Source: a virus. Taken from it: a stretch of 64,000 nt of DNA. The translations under genes and the position numbers were made by a program. How positions within the stretch are numbered: position 1 is the stretch's first letter; each line of letters starts with the position of its first letter. The DNA lies in the IMG/VR virus record IMGVR_UViG_3300037010_003037, positions 1-64,000 of that record, one strand, 5' to 3'. The notes under the pieces were generated by a model. It ran no database searches. It had not been told where the DNA came from and saw only the letters and a program-made list of their open reading frames with translations. Positions 25,180 through 33,817 of this stretch are shown in pieces.

Positions 25180-25683
25180 ATGTATAATAACGCAAATCAA
25201 TCCCAAATTGGTACTAAGAAAGAATCTACGAATACATGTGATATGATTGGTGATATCTATGATATGCACACTAAATTTGGTGTGCGTGAAATTGTTAAAA
25301 CTTTTGATAAAGAAAAGCTTCAAAGCTTCTTGAAATTTCGCCTAGATTTTCTAAAAGAAGAATTGCTTGAAGCTTATGAAGCTGCTGGCTACAAAGTAGA
25401 TGTTAATATTGAAAAAGTAGCAGAACCTCAGCTAGATCGTGCAGAAGATGTTGTTGATGCAATGATTGATCTGTGCGTTGTTGCAATTGGAACATTGGAC
25501 GCGTTTCAAGTTGACACAGCTGAAGCATGGAATCGTGTCCACACAAAGAACATGGAGAAGGAACCTGGTATTAAACCATCGCGTCCTAATCCATTAGGTC
25601 TTCCAGATTTATGCAAACCGATTGGATGGACCGCACCTACCCATGCTGATAACGTGGGGCTTCTCGCAAAGGCATTTGAATAA
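25180..25683 (+). CDS. MazG-like all-alpha NTP pyrophosphatase
   Basis: 167 residues. The core has FLKFRLDFLKEELLEAYEA (about 51-69) and RAEDVVDAMIDLCVVAIG (about 87-104), the E-x-x-E...E-x-x-D metal arrangement of MazG/HisE-type enzymes. They hydrolyse NTPs or dNTPs to the monophosphate. In T4 the functional counterpart is the dCTPase gp56, which removes dCTP so that only hydroxymethyl-dCTP is used. The neighbouring modification genes make such a role plausible but unproven. AUGAGGUG-type ribosome site 10 nt upstream. Confidence 0.75.
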   Translation: MYNNANQSQIGTKKESTNTCDMIGDIYDMHTKFGVREIVKTFDKEKLQSFLKFRLDFLKEELLEAYEAAGYKVDVNIEKVAEPQLDRAEDVVDAMIDLCVVAIGTLDAFQVDTAEAWNRVHTKNMEKEPGIKPSRPNPLGLPDLCKPIGWTAPTHADNVGLLAKAFE

Positions 25684-25722
25684 ATGCTTTATATTTGTTG
25701 AATAAGAAATAAGGAGTTAAAT

Positions 25723-26019
25723 ATGTCAAATTCTCGTGTTCTCGCCGCAGTTAAACGCACAAAACAGTTTCAATCACTGATTGATGCTGGTCTTCAACTA
25801 GTTTCTACAGAACGTCAGCTTCAAAATGGAACACTTGCTTTCACTGGAAAGATTAAAAAAGGTCGTAAAACATTTAAGCCATCATATAAAGTGACGGTTA
25901 ACGGGGCTGTTTTGAGTAATGAATTTGTAGCGCGACGAGTGACGGAAACAGGAATTTCAGGCTACCGTCAAGGTCTAGAAGCAATTCGAGAGATTTTTGA
26001 AAAAAGACTTACAGCGTAA
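25723..26019 (+). CDS. Small basic hypothetical protein
   Basis: 98 residues, rich in Lys and Arg (KRTKQF, KGRKTFKPSYKV), with alternating helix and strand predictions. Ribosome site AAGGAG 9 nt upstream. It ends just before a strong terminator, closing the modification operon. The positive charge fits nucleic-acid binding, but no motif is recognised. Confidence 0.65.
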   Translation: MSNSRVLAAVKRTKQFQSLIDAGLQLVSTERQLQNGTLAFTGKIKKGRKTFKPSYKVTVNGAVLSNEFVARRVTETGISGYRQGLEAIREIFEKRLTA

Positions 26020-26036
26020 AACCATTACTAACCTTA

Positions 26037-26065
26037 AAAAGGAGAGCTTAAGCTCTCCTTTTGTC
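26037..26065 (+). terminator. Intrinsic terminator
   Basis: The stem AAAAGGAGAGCTT/AAGCTCTCCTTTT (26037-26049 and 26050-26062) ends the nucleotide-metabolism operon. Confidence 0.8.
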
Positions 26066-26076
26066 ATTTATAAGCC

Positions 26077-26084
26077 AATAAATA
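26077..26084 (+). promoter_or_regulatory. Late-type promoter AATAAATA
   Basis: AATAAATA lies 34 nt before the AAA+ gene, which also carries a capsid-targeting-like N-terminus. Confidence 0.4.
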
Positions 26085-26117
26085 GAACATAAGCATGTCA
26101 GCTTTTAGGAAGAATTT

Positions 26118-27611
26118 ATGAAACTTATTGATTTATGTGAGTCAAAAATTAGCGGTAGCAAGGCGCATCTTGCAATGAGCGCTATGGTATCGTACATACA
26201 GCGTAAGCTAGGTCAAAAGCTTATTAAAATTCCAGGTGTTGAGCACTTCAAGAATTCTCGTGAAAGTGGGTATGGGTATCGTTATGTCTTTAATGGCTCA
26301 ACGAAAATGATACGCTTCAATTGGGCATCAGAGCCAAAAACTGGAATGACAGCAGAAATCCAGTCAATTGATATCTTTGATGGAAAGCATGATCCATCTT
26401 TTAACATTAAAACTAGTGGGGTATCATTAGTTAAATCACTACCGGCACTTGTAGCAGCGCTTGAATCACCAACAGTTGGAAAAAGAACAGTTTTTCCTGT
26501 AGATGCTTCTGAGGCTCTTACTGAACAAGTACTTCGTGAAGCAAAGCGTGATGACTTTACAGCAGAAGAAGCGCTCTCTGACTTTTTGTCACAGCTCATT
26601 AAAGGTAATACATTAACACGCTCTGATTTTATTGGGCGTTATCACATTATAAATGTTGGTATTTTTGACACCATCGTTCGTGATTTCAAGGATAAATTTG
26701 AAATATCTGGAAAAAGAGTTGGCCTAGGTGGTAATGTTAATGTAAATGATCTAAAGAAAGAAATTCTTGGTAAAGCAGGTGTTTTAGTTATCACTAAAGG
26801 TGGATCTAATGAAGCGTATGAGCAAACTCGTGCTGAAATACAGGCGCAAGAAGCTGCTCAGCGCCATGAACATGTATCATACTCAGACTCAATTGAGCAC
26901 CTTGAAGGACTAGTAACTGGTATTGTCAAAGGCGCATTCAATGCTTTGTTTGTTACAGGAAGAGGTGGAACAGGAAAAACACAAACAGTTGAAAGAGTTT
27001 TAGAATCACATGGTTTAACTGATGGTCAAGGATATTTCAAGAACACTGGTTCTGCGTCGGCAGCCGGTATATATGCTCTACTTTACCATCACCGCGATAG
27101 CATTATTCTCTTTGATGATTCGGATGGAGCTTTAGCAGATCAAGATGCTAGAAACATCATTAAGGCAGCTACTGATACTAAGAAGAAGCGCAAGTTAGTT
27201 TGGAACAAGAAATCATCATTTATCTTTGATCCAGACAAAGAGGATCCAGAAGATTATGAAGATGATCCAACGATGGCACCAAAGTACTTTGATTTTTATG
27301 GGCGCATTATCTTTATCTCTAACCTATCTTTAGACAAGTTAGACCCTGACGGCGCGCTTAGAACTCGTGCGTTTATCATCAACATTAATCCAACAGATGA
27401 AGAAATGTTCGAATACATGGAGAAAATTCTGTTTGATATTAAGCTTGAAGAAGGGCTGACACTTTCTAAAGAAGAGAGATACAAAGTGCTCGATGTTGTA
27501 AAATCCTCAAAACGCAAGGGTGAAGTGTCTCTTAGAAAGCTTGTGCGTGCTCTCAACCTCGCTGCTTCAGGCGCACCTAACTGGGAAAAATTGGTCACGC
27601 TTTACTGCTAA
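26118..27611 (+). CDS. AAA+ ATPase with capsid-targeting-like N-terminus
   Basis: 497 residues. It begins MKLIDLCE|SK, a possible prohead-protease site (L-x-E|S) at residue 8, with a second L-R-E|A near residue 136. Residues 1-240 form an unknown domain. The AAA+ module has Walker A GRGGTGKTQ (about 281-289), Walker B ILFDDSD (about 329-335), and a sensor-like FISNLSLDKLDPDGALRTRAF. The protein at 29899-30864 is a shorter paralogue of the ATPase half. Function unknown; a remodelling ATPase delivered with the DNA is one possibility. Confidence 0.72.
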   Translation: MKLIDLCESKISGSKAHLAMSAMVSYIQRKLGQKLIKIPGVEHFKNSRESGYGYRYVFNGSTKMIRFNWASEPKTGMTAEIQSIDIFDGKHDPSFNIKTSGVSLVKSLPALVAALESPTVGKRTVFPVDASEALTEQVLREAKRDDFTAEEALSDFLSQLIKGNTLTRSDFIGRYHIINVGIFDTIVRDFKDKFEISGKRVGLGGNVNVNDLKKEILGKAGVLVITKGGSNEAYEQTRAEIQAQEAAQRHEHVSYSDSIEHLEGLVTGIVKGAFNALFVTGRGGTGKTQTVERVLESHGLTDGQGYFKNTGSASAAGIYALLYHHRDSIILFDDSDGALADQDARNIIKAATDTKKKRKLVWNKKSSFIFDPDKEDPEDYEDDPTMAPKYFDFYGRIIFISNLSLDKLDPDGALRTRAFIININPTDEEMFEYMEKILFDIKLEEGLTLSKEERYKVLDVVKSSKRKGEVSLRKLVRALNLAASGAPNWEKLVTLYC

Positions 27612-27630
27612 GTATAGATTAGACAATAAT

Positions 27631-27662
27631 AATTACCCTCATCTAAGATGAGGGTAATTTTA
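27631..27662 (+). terminator. Intrinsic terminator
   Basis: The 14-bp stem AATTACCCTCATCT/AGATGAGGGTAATT (27631-27644 and 27646-27659) is followed by TTT. A second inverted repeat (ATTATTCTAT...ATAGAATAAT, about 27686-27713) follows. Confidence 0.75.
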
Positions 27663-27765
27663 TGCGCGGGCTTTAGCCATTTATATTATTCTATTCTAGA
27701 GATAGAATAATAATCTTTAGAAAAACAGCGTTACACTTAGTTACAATTGGACTGATCATTTTTAA

Positions 27766-27782
27766 CAGGTTCATGGTATAAT
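27766..27782 (+). promoter_or_regulatory. Extended -10 promoter directly before the 27789 gene
   Basis: CAGGTTCATGGTATAAT has a TGN extended -10 and matches 37452-37468 at 15 of 17 positions. The -10 ends 7 nt before the ATG, so the mRNA would begin at or next to the start codon. Confidence 0.6.
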
Positions 27783-27788
27783 TTCTTC

Positions 27789-28121
27789 ATGAACGAAAAA
27801 AACACTCAGAAACGTAAGCGCCGTTCAGATCGTATGCACATTGTTTACGTGCTGATTAATACCATTACAGGTGAGCATTATGTTGGTATTACAGCATGCA
27901 TTGATCGATCAGGCAAGGAAACACTTGCAGCTAGGTTCTCACGTCATGTCGGTCGTGCCTTTAACCAGAACAAGGACTGGGCTCTGTGTAAATCAATTCG
28001 GGAATATGGTCCTGAAGTTTTTGTTCCTATAATTTTTGACTTTGTTCGTGGTAAAGCAGCAGCACACGCGATGGAAAATGAATTACGTAAATCCGGTGAT
28101 TTCAAACTCAACACATTCTAA
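27789..28121 (+). CDS. GIY-YIG-like nuclease domain protein
   Basis: 110 residues. HIVYVLINTITGEHYVGIT (about 17-35) matches the two GIY-YIG core strands, and RFSRHVGRAF (about 48-57) supplies the conserved Arg and His of the helix. The domain is short and lacks an obvious DNA-binding extension; an acidic residue (E94, in MENEL) could be the metal-binding Glu. It may be a minimal endonuclease of the type found singly in phages. The promoter places the transcript start about at the ATG. Confidence 0.6.
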   Translation: MNEKNTQKRKRRSDRMHIVYVLINTITGEHYVGITACIDRSGKETLAARFSRHVGRAFNQNKDWALCKSIREYGPEVFVPIIFDFVRGKAAAHAMENELRKSGDFKLNTF

Positions 28122-28128
28122 ATTTAAA

Positions 28129-28320
28129 ATGAATAATGGTCTTCAACTTGCACTATACAGTGGTAACTCCTCAGCTAAAAATGCTGAAATTCGTGCGAAT
28201 GCCGTGTTTATCTATGCAAAGCTAGTAGAAGCTGGCGTTTCTATTGATAAAGCTCGTAAAGCAGTGGAGAAACTATTTCAAGATGGTCGTGAGCAGGGTC
28301 ATCTTGATAAACAATTTTGA
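28129..28320 (+). CDS. Small hypothetical protein
   Basis: 63 residues from ATG 28129, MNNGLQLALYSGNSSAKNAE. The C-terminal part is helical and resembles a short dimerisation or DNA-binding helix pair (VEAGVSIDKARKAVEKLFQDGRE). The frame is open further upstream inside the preceding gene. It starts 7 nt after that gene's stop, with no clear ribosome site. Confidence 0.5.
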   Translation: MNNGLQLALYSGNSSAKNAEIRANAVFIYAKLVEAGVSIDKARKAVEKLFQDGREQGHLDKQF

Positions 28321-28340
28321 TTTTTATAAAGGCAGTTGAG

Positions 28341-28520
28341 ATGAAACTTCGTAATTTTGATCTTGAAGACCTCGAATCTTACCAAGATTTGAAATATATT
28401 CAAAAGCTGATGAAGCGCAAAAGCGGTCATTTCAAGGATGTTGATAATGATGAAAGGCGCAAACAAGGAAAGCCTCGTGATCGTGTTGAAATGCGTAACC
28501 GTAAGCAAGGAGAATTTTGA
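28341..28520 (+). CDS. Small charged hypothetical protein
   Basis: 59 residues, MKLRNFDLEDLESYQDLKYI then a very basic tail with many Lys, Arg and Asp. AAAGG about 8 nt upstream supports ATG 28341. No motif is recognised. It is part of the run of small, likely early genes. Confidence 0.5.
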   Translation: MKLRNFDLEDLESYQDLKYIQKLMKRKSGHFKDVDNDERRKQGKPRDRVEMRNRKQGEF

Positions 28521-29305
28521 TGGATACCCATGACTACCAATTTTTGTCTGAATTTTTCCCTACAGAAATTAAGGAAGAACGCTATCGCGTAATCCAAGAT
28601 ATGGTGAAATTTATTGTGCAGTGCGTTGATAATCGAAATGAATCGTCATCCCAACTAGCTGCAACACACCTGTTGCAAAATAGCGTTAACGCAATGCTCT
28701 TCCGATATGCTGAGCACACTCCTAAGATGTTCAAACGACGGGTATTTGATTTGCCTGCAACCATCCCCCTAGTCATTGAGGCAGTTCGTAAGTCCATGAA
28801 GCGTGCTATGGTTTCTAAAATCTGTCAGGCACCATTTGCGCTAAATGGACTATCTGAAGCTCTTAGTAATGAACTGCAAGCAGAAGAAATGTTGTGGGAA
28901 GAGCCCAAGGTTCCCTCTGTTAAAGAGGCATTCACTATGGCTAAAGCTAACTTTGTTCGAATTGAAACAGGAATTGTGTTCTTTGTTGCACTGTATGAGA
29001 TGCTTCGTCCATCTCCATACGTCGATATTACACTGGACGGAGTTGATGCAGTTCGAACCGTGCTTTACCATCGACGCCTGGAATTCATGGTAAACGTTCT
29101 TCTCTTTGGTAACATGCTAGGTGGTGAGCATGGCAAAGAAGCAACCAAGATGATGATGCGTGAAATGGTGTATGATCCAAATGCTAACATCAATTTTAGC
29201 GTCATTCAGTTCTTGCAACCGCTTGGTTTCGTTCGAAGTGGATATCTATCTGCGTATGACAAAGCATTTCGCGAGGATATCGTCAAGCATTATGAAAGAC
29301 TGTGA
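28520..29305 (+). CDS. Helical hypothetical protein
   Basis: 261 residues, mostly alpha-helical. AAGGAG at 28507-28512 fits ATG 28520. Notable runs: NFVRIETGIVFFVALYEMLRPS (about 146-167), a possible buried or membrane-associated helix, and LEFMVNVLLFGNMLGG (about 186-201). No known family. The next gene continues on the same strand and may be coupled. Confidence 0.62.
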   Translation: MDTHDYQFLSEFFPTEIKEERYRVIQDMVKFIVQCVDNRNESSSQLAATHLLQNSVNAMLFRYAEHTPKMFKRRVFDLPATIPLVIEAVRKSMKRAMVSKICQAPFALNGLSEALSNELQAEEMLWEEPKVPSVKEAFTMAKANFVRIETGIVFFVALYEMLRPSPYVDITLDGVDAVRTVLYHRRLEFMVNVLLFGNMLGGEHGKEATKMMMREMVYDPNANINFSVIQFLQPLGFVRSGYLSAYDKAFREDIVKHYERL

Positions 29306-29354
29306 TAGATCACTTTTCGAAAACTATACCATCGCAAAAATTATAGGTGTTAAA

Positions 29355-29771
29355 ATGCAAAATGAAATTATGGGAATTGTTCTCAAGAAGATTGCCTCTG
29401 ATGAAGCTCCATACAGTTCGATCGTGAAGATGACAGCACAGAAGTTGATGAAAAGCTCGTACATGTCTCTTGGGGATTTTTTCAAAAGCTTGACTAATAA
29501 TGATTTGACGGTTCTTAATCTTATGGTTGATATGTTTGAAACAGATGAGCGGTGTCAAGAAGATTTGATAGTTCTAACAGAAATGCTAGCAATGGCAGAA
29601 GGAGAAGATATATCTGCTGACGCTAAACAGCTTGTAAGCAACGTGGCATATTTCTGTGATCTTGTGGCAATTACCTCATTGTATCGGAAAGGTCTTGTTG
29701 ATGTGATTTTTCAGAACATGTCTTTCGGATCTGACATGAGTGACAAACCTGTTGTAAGAGTTAAGATGTAA
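29355..29771 (+). CDS. Helical hypothetical protein
   Basis: 138 residues from ATG 29355, which has AGGTG upstream. An in-frame ATG at 29292 would overlap the preceding stop and add 21 residues. Mostly helical, with acidic stretches (MFETDERCQEDLIVLTEM) and Met-rich segments. Its composition resembles the preceding gene product, so the two may be partners. Function unknown. Confidence 0.55.
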   Translation: MQNEIMGIVLKKIASDEAPYSSIVKMTAQKLMKSSYMSLGDFFKSLTNNDLTVLNLMVDMFETDERCQEDLIVLTEMLAMAEGEDISADAKQLVSNVAYFCDLVAITSLYRKGLVDVIFQNMSFGSDMSDKPVVRVKM

Positions 29772-29848
29772 AACATGAGGTGTTATAAAGCTTGGAAACT
29801 GAAAATTTCTGTTACACTTTTCTGCCCAAAAAACTGAGCATATTTCTG

Positions 29849-29863
29849 CAGGTATGGTATAAT
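29849..29863 (+). promoter_or_regulatory. Extended -10 promoter for the second AAA+ gene
   Basis: CAGGTATGGTATAAT (TGG extended -10) lies 36 nt before the gene. The downstream TATCGGTTAAAC resembles TATCGATTAAAC after the promoter at 35298. Confidence 0.6.
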
Positions 29864-29898
29864 ACATCTATCGGTTAAACAAACTTAGGAACCTTTAG

Positions 29899-30864
29899 AT
29901 GACTAATGTTGCAGTTCTTTCTTTTGAATCACGTACTGGTAAATGGATGGCGTCCTACGCTGGGAAGATTTTGGCAGCTTCCTCTAACAAAGAATATGTA
30001 GTCAATAACATTAGGGCCGGGCGCTGTACAAAAGCCAAAGCTTTCAATGTTACTGATGTTCGTGAGGTTGGTGAAACTAATGTGAACACAGCAACAGGCA
30101 AAACTGAAAAAATAGATCGTTTTGGAATCAACGAGCGCTTTGATTTCCTCACAGATTTTGTCAGTATGATCGCAGATCGTACTTGTCCCTCTTTGGTAGT
30201 AACTGGAGAAGGGGGGCTTGGCAAAACCTTCACCGTGAACAAAGCGCTGAATGATGCTGGTCTCAAGAATTCAGCAGACATGGTAGGTTTTGGCTCTGAC
30301 AGCGATCTCTTTGAGGAGCAATCTCGCAAGCTCTATAGCGTAGTGAAAGGTTACTCTACGGCAAAAGGTTTGTACCGCACTCTTTATGAGAATCGGAATC
30401 GCATCATCGTGTTTGATGACTGTGACTCTGTTCTCAAAGATCCAGTCGCCTTGAACCTTCTCAAAGGCGCTCTTGACTCTTATGATCGACGTATCATCTC
30501 GTGGAATGCTGAAACGTTTGGTGATGATGATCTGCCACGCTCGTTCGAGTTCAAAGGTGGTGTTATCTTCATCTCTAACCTGCCAATCTATAAGGTTGAT
30601 CAAGCTATCCGCTCTCGCGCTATCTGCGTTGATCTCTCAATGACCGCAGATCAGAAGATCGAGCGCATGAATGCCATCATCAAATCCGATGATTTCATGC
30701 AAGATTATGACCTTGAAATCAAGGAAGCAGCGCTGAAGTTCCTTAATGAGATGAGAGATTCTGCTAAGGAATTGAATCTTCGCACACTCATCTCCACTAT
30801 TAAGGTTGCTGCTCGTGGTGGCGATTGGAAACGTCGGGCAGAATATCTGTTGACATCTGTTTAA
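29899..30864 (+). CDS. AAA+ ATPase (short paralogue of the 26118 gene product)
   Basis: 321 residues. Walker A GEGGLGKTF (about 103-111), Walker B IIVFDDCD (about 169-176), and GGVIFISNLPIYKVDQAIRS (about 218-237), which aligns with the sensor region of the larger ATPase. It lacks that protein's N-terminal 180 residues and the capsid-targeting-like peptide, so one form may act inside infected cells and the other in virions. The Asp-Asp Walker B is intact. Function unknown. Promoter class and position suggest early or middle expression. Confidence 0.75.
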   Translation: MTNVAVLSFESRTGKWMASYAGKILAASSNKEYVVNNIRAGRCTKAKAFNVTDVREVGETNVNTATGKTEKIDRFGINERFDFLTDFVSMIADRTCPSLVVTGEGGLGKTFTVNKALNDAGLKNSADMVGFGSDSDLFEEQSRKLYSVVKGYSTAKGLYRTLYENRNRIIVFDDCDSVLKDPVALNLLKGALDSYDRRIISWNAETFGDDDLPRSFEFKGGVIFISNLPIYKVDQAIRSRAICVDLSMTADQKIERMNAIIKSDDFMQDYDLEIKEAALKFLNEMRDSAKELNLRTLISTIKVAARGGDWKRRAEYLLTSV

Positions 30865-30876
30865 GGAGTTCCAGAA

Positions 30877-31221
30877 ATGAATATGGAAAAAATTATGAAT
30901 TGCTCTGATGTTTACCTTCGCACCCGTCGTGAAGAGCTTATCAAAAACCTGTCAATGATTGATGAAGAGCTTGATCGTCGCCATCAAGAAGCTCTGAAAC
31001 AAGTAGAAGTAACAAAAATTGGAAATGGTCATTTTATCTTAAAACATCCAGTTTTTGGGGAGTTCGAGGCTAAAAATGTAGCGCATGTTGGTAGATACCG
31101 TGTATGGCGCCGCGTTGCTGGAGTTCGGGGAACGAAGCGTGGTGAGGTGGTTGTGAATGAGTCACTTTATGGGATCAATCACATTCGAGAACAAATTTGT
31201 AAGCATGGGTTTGCAAAATGA
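30877..31221 (+). CDS. Hypothetical protein with N-terminal coiled coil
   Basis: 114 residues. AAGGAG lies 8 nt before ATG 30877. Residues 12-42 form a heptad-like helix (LRTRREELIKNLSMIDEELD), followed by a basic beta-rich part (VGRYRVWRRVAGVRGTKRGE). No recognised family. The stop overlaps the next gene (ATGA), giving translational coupling. Confidence 0.6.
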   Translation: MNMEKIMNCSDVYLRTRREELIKNLSMIDEELDRRHQEALKQVEVTKIGNGHFILKHPVFGEFEAKNVAHVGRYRVWRRVAGVRGTKRGEVVVNESLYGINHIREQICKHGFAK

Positions 31222-31418
31222 ACAAGATTTTCATGCTACTTATCGAGCACCTCGATGGTGATGTTGCCATTGCAAAGGGCGCTGACAACAAGATCGTCAT
31301 CTCTACAGAGGAAAACGTTTATCTGCTCAATGAGCTTGGTGACCGTTTACTTGATGATGACATCATCAAAGGATACCAGATCGTTACCTCAATTGGCTCC
31401 CCAGTAAGGAAACTATAA
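31218..31418 (+). CDS. Small hypothetical protein
   Basis: 66 residues, MNKIFMLLIEHLDGDVAIAK..., a mixed alpha/beta pattern with an acidic middle (LGDRLLDDDI). The start overlaps the preceding stop by 4 nt. Function unknown. Confidence 0.55.
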   Translation: MNKIFMLLIEHLDGDVAIAKGADNKIVISTEENVYLLNELGDRLLDDDIIKGYQIVTSIGSPVRKL

Positions 31419-31419
31419 A

Positions 31420-31926
31420 ATGAAAAAGATCTTTTTTGCGACGCTTATGATGCTTTCGTTGAGTGCGAAAGCAGGATTTGCAGGATTCGTTCTTGGTTCT
31501 ACCATGTGCTCAGATGGCAATCTGAAAGAATCGTTATCAGTCGTAAGGCCAACATCGTCGAGTACTGCTATCATGACATGCGCCAAGTATCCATATATCG
31601 AAGGGGCATGTGAAGTAGCACCACGAACGACAATTTTCTTTACTGAGATTTTTAACTCGCGTCGACTTAAAGAAGATGAGCAGAAATTCTGGGACAAATG
31701 CCGCAAACAATTTGAGGATGTAACAGGTGAGCGTGTCACAGATAACTCTGATGTGACTATGAGGATTGATGCTCACGGAGAAAAGCAAGTAGCGAGTTGT
31801 GCTGGCTCTATTCGGCATGTGCTTGTCTTTGACTACATTAAAAAGGCAGGGTACTCTAAAATAGACGAGACAAGAGTCATGTACAAAGGAGACACAAAGA
31901 TACTAGTAATGAAGGTTTCAAAATGA
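31420..31926 (+). CDS. Secreted hypothetical protein with signal peptide
   Basis: 168 residues. MKKIFFATLMMLSLSAKAGFA is a Sec signal peptide, likely cut after AKA (residue 18). The mature part has five or six Cys residues, consistent with disulphides in the periplasm, and mixed charged segments. No family recognised. It is the second exported product in this window besides the nuclease and lipoprotein. Four-base overlap with the next gene. Confidence 0.6.
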   Translation: MKKIFFATLMMLSLSAKAGFAGFVLGSTMCSDGNLKESLSVVRPTSSSTAIMTCAKYPYIEGACEVAPRTTIFFTEIFNSRRLKEDEQKFWDKCRKQFEDVTGERVTDNSDVTMRIDAHGEKQVASCAGSIRHVLVFDYIKKAGYSKIDETRVMYKGDTKILVMKVSK

Positions 31927-32177
31927 ACGCTCATGATGCAGTTAGACTTCATCGTCAGGTACTAAGACAGATCTTTGATGAGGAGTATTTTCCTTATCTC
32001 GCGCAGCAGCTTATGGAAGCTGATCGATATGCTAACATCGCAGAAACCAAAGACACATGTGCTATTTGTAGCTTCTGGAGCACCTTTTGGTTTCTACTGC
32101 AAGATCATCAGTACGAAAAAAATTCTCTCTACTTTCTTATTTGTGATCTTGCAGAAGGTTCATACCTTATCAGGTAA
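31923..32177 (+). CDS. Small hypothetical protein
   Basis: 84 residues, mostly helical with a CAIC motif (about 46-49) and an aromatic stretch (SFWSTFWFLLQDHQY) that could be membrane-associated or buried. The start is coupled to the preceding stop (ATGA). No recognised family. Confidence 0.5.
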   Translation: MNAHDAVRLHRQVLRQIFDEEYFPYLAQQLMEADRYANIAETKDTCAICSFWSTFWFLLQDHQYEKNSLYFLICDLAEGSYLIR

Positions 32178-32246
32178 TAATCTTACTTTTGACTGAGCAG
32201 TGTTTAGTTCATTATACTACACGCCGTTAAGATGTGTGGACAAAAT

Positions 32247-33512
32247 TCAAAATATCTTAAAACCATCAGGTAACCATTTTTTAAGATCAAAATCATAACC
32301 TAAAATGACCCGTATGGTTGATAGCATGTGTTCATAGTAAATGTCATCTTCTTCATGATGTTTAATTTGGTAAACAATAAAGTTTATTAATTCTTGGAAT
32401 GCTTTCTTATCTTTATAGATGTGTTCAACGTATTCACGATCATGTGTAATGATAAAAAGCACTTGGTCATTAGAATAACCATAGCTCTTTTTAGCTAATT
32501 CTATCAATTCCATTGGTTCAAACTTAAGAAATACTTTTTTGCATTCTTTCAATAATGAAACATATGTAACGTGTTTAGGGTTATTAAAATAATCAAACAG
32601 TTCAATCAAACCATTCTTAATGGTATCGTTAAGCTTTATGTTTGATTTAGCAAAGCTTCTATTAATCCAATCAACAATTTTAATTGGATGTTTAGCGAAT
32701 GCTTTACGAACATTTTCAAAGATTTTAGCTAACAAATCATTTGTAAGCTTCTTAGGGTCAATCAGCTCAATAACACCCCATTTTTTAGCTTCTTCGTCAA
32801 AAATCTTGTAGAGAACTGGGTATTTGTGTGCAAGCTCACTTAGATCAACTGGTTGATCTGCCGCATTCATGAATTGGTCTGTTGCAAAATGGAACTGGTA
32901 TTTCTTACCATCATCGGTAATCACAATGTACAATGGAGCCCAAGGTTTGCTGTAATAGTTAAACAGATTATCTTTATTAGCAGCAGTACACCACCGCGTA
33001 CCTTTACCAAAACACTTGCTTGCTTCTTCCGTATGCGGTATGATAACTTTAACGCCACCGCCTTCATAAAATAATTCCGCCTGTTTTTCCTTGAAGAGCT
33101 TTTCTATGTACTCACGATTTAACTGCTTGTTAGATTTTTCATCATCAGTGTTAAATGGCGCGAGCGCATCATCAAGCTCAGCGGATGATGCATACTTATT
33201 CAGATCCTTCTTTTCAAGCTTATTTCTAAGTTTCTCGAATTTTTCAATAGAGTTCTTGATCTTGCTTGCATCTTCAAGAGAGAAATCACCCTGTTGGTAC
33301 CAATTAGCAATTTTCTGAAGATGTTTTTCCGAGATGTTGTTAGCCAGATATTTTACTACCTCAGCTGCGTTCTTTAATTTTGGTTTACCAGCACCTCTGT
33401 CCAGCATGTACGCATCCCAAAGATTATCACCTTGTTTATTAGTGATATACTCTACTCTGTCTTCTAACAGCATAGAGTTAAATGATTCTGCAAATGAAAG
33501 TAGTTGGAACAT
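32247..33512 (-). CDS. Putative capsid-packaged protein of unknown function
   Basis: 421 residues on the opposite strand to its neighbours. The N-terminus MFQLLSFAESFNSMLLE|DR contains L-L-E at residues 15-17, resembling the prohead-protease site. A helical charged region (about 50-150) precedes a core with GTRWCTAANKDNLFNYY (171-187) and PLYIVITDDGKKYQFHF (about 193-209). Further helices follow to the C-terminus. I do not recognise the fold; the central Cys could be functional. There is no clear ribosome site before the ATG, and the gene is separated from the plus-strand cluster by an AT-rich divergent region. Confidence 0.6.
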   Translation of the reverse strand: MFQLLSFAESFNSMLLEDRVEYITNKQGDNLWDAYMLDRGAGKPKLKNAAEVVKYLANNISEKHLQKIANWYQQGDFSLEDASKIKNSIEKFEKLRNKLEKKDLNKYASSAELDDALAPFNTDDEKSNKQLNREYIEKLFKEKQAELFYEGGGVKVIIPHTEEASKCFGKGTRWCTAANKDNLFNYYSKPWAPLYIVITDDGKKYQFHFATDQFMNAADQPVDLSELAHKYPVLYKIFDEEAKKWGVIELIDPKKLTNDLLAKIFENVRKAFAKHPIKIVDWINRSFAKSNIKLNDTIKNGLIELFDYFNNPKHVTYVSLLKECKKVFLKFEPMELIELAKKSYGYSNDQVLFIITHDREYVEHIYKDKKAFQELINFIVYQIKHHEEDDIYYEHMLSTIRVILGYDFDLKKWLPDGFKIF

Positions 33513-33581
33513 TGTTATTAGTGTCGCGAAAGATAATGTAGAAACTTATAATCCTGTGTCTCTTTAAAAACACAATATCTT

Positions 33582-33611
33582 TTTATATCTGTGCAATATT
33601 TATGGTATAAT
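33582..33611 (+). promoter_or_regulatory. Probable promoter of the lipoprotein gene
   Basis: TTTATA (33582-33587), an 18-bp spacer and extended -10 TGGTATAAT (tataat at 33606-33611). The gene starts 200 nt downstream; the gap holds a threefold TTATTGA-type direct repeat (about 33682-33703) but no gene. Confidence 0.45.
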
Positions 33612-33817
33612 AATATTAGGAAAAATTTTTTAGGATGGGTTGAACTAGATTTCTTCATGCTCTGGAACTGACAACATACATTATTGATTATTGATTATTG
33701 ATTCGACCAGAATATTGATGAAACTCATTACACTGATGAGAGTCTGTAATTAGAGTAATTAGTGTTTGTAATAACTGATGCATTATATCAGCTTCATATT
33801 GTTTTTGGAGGTTTAAA

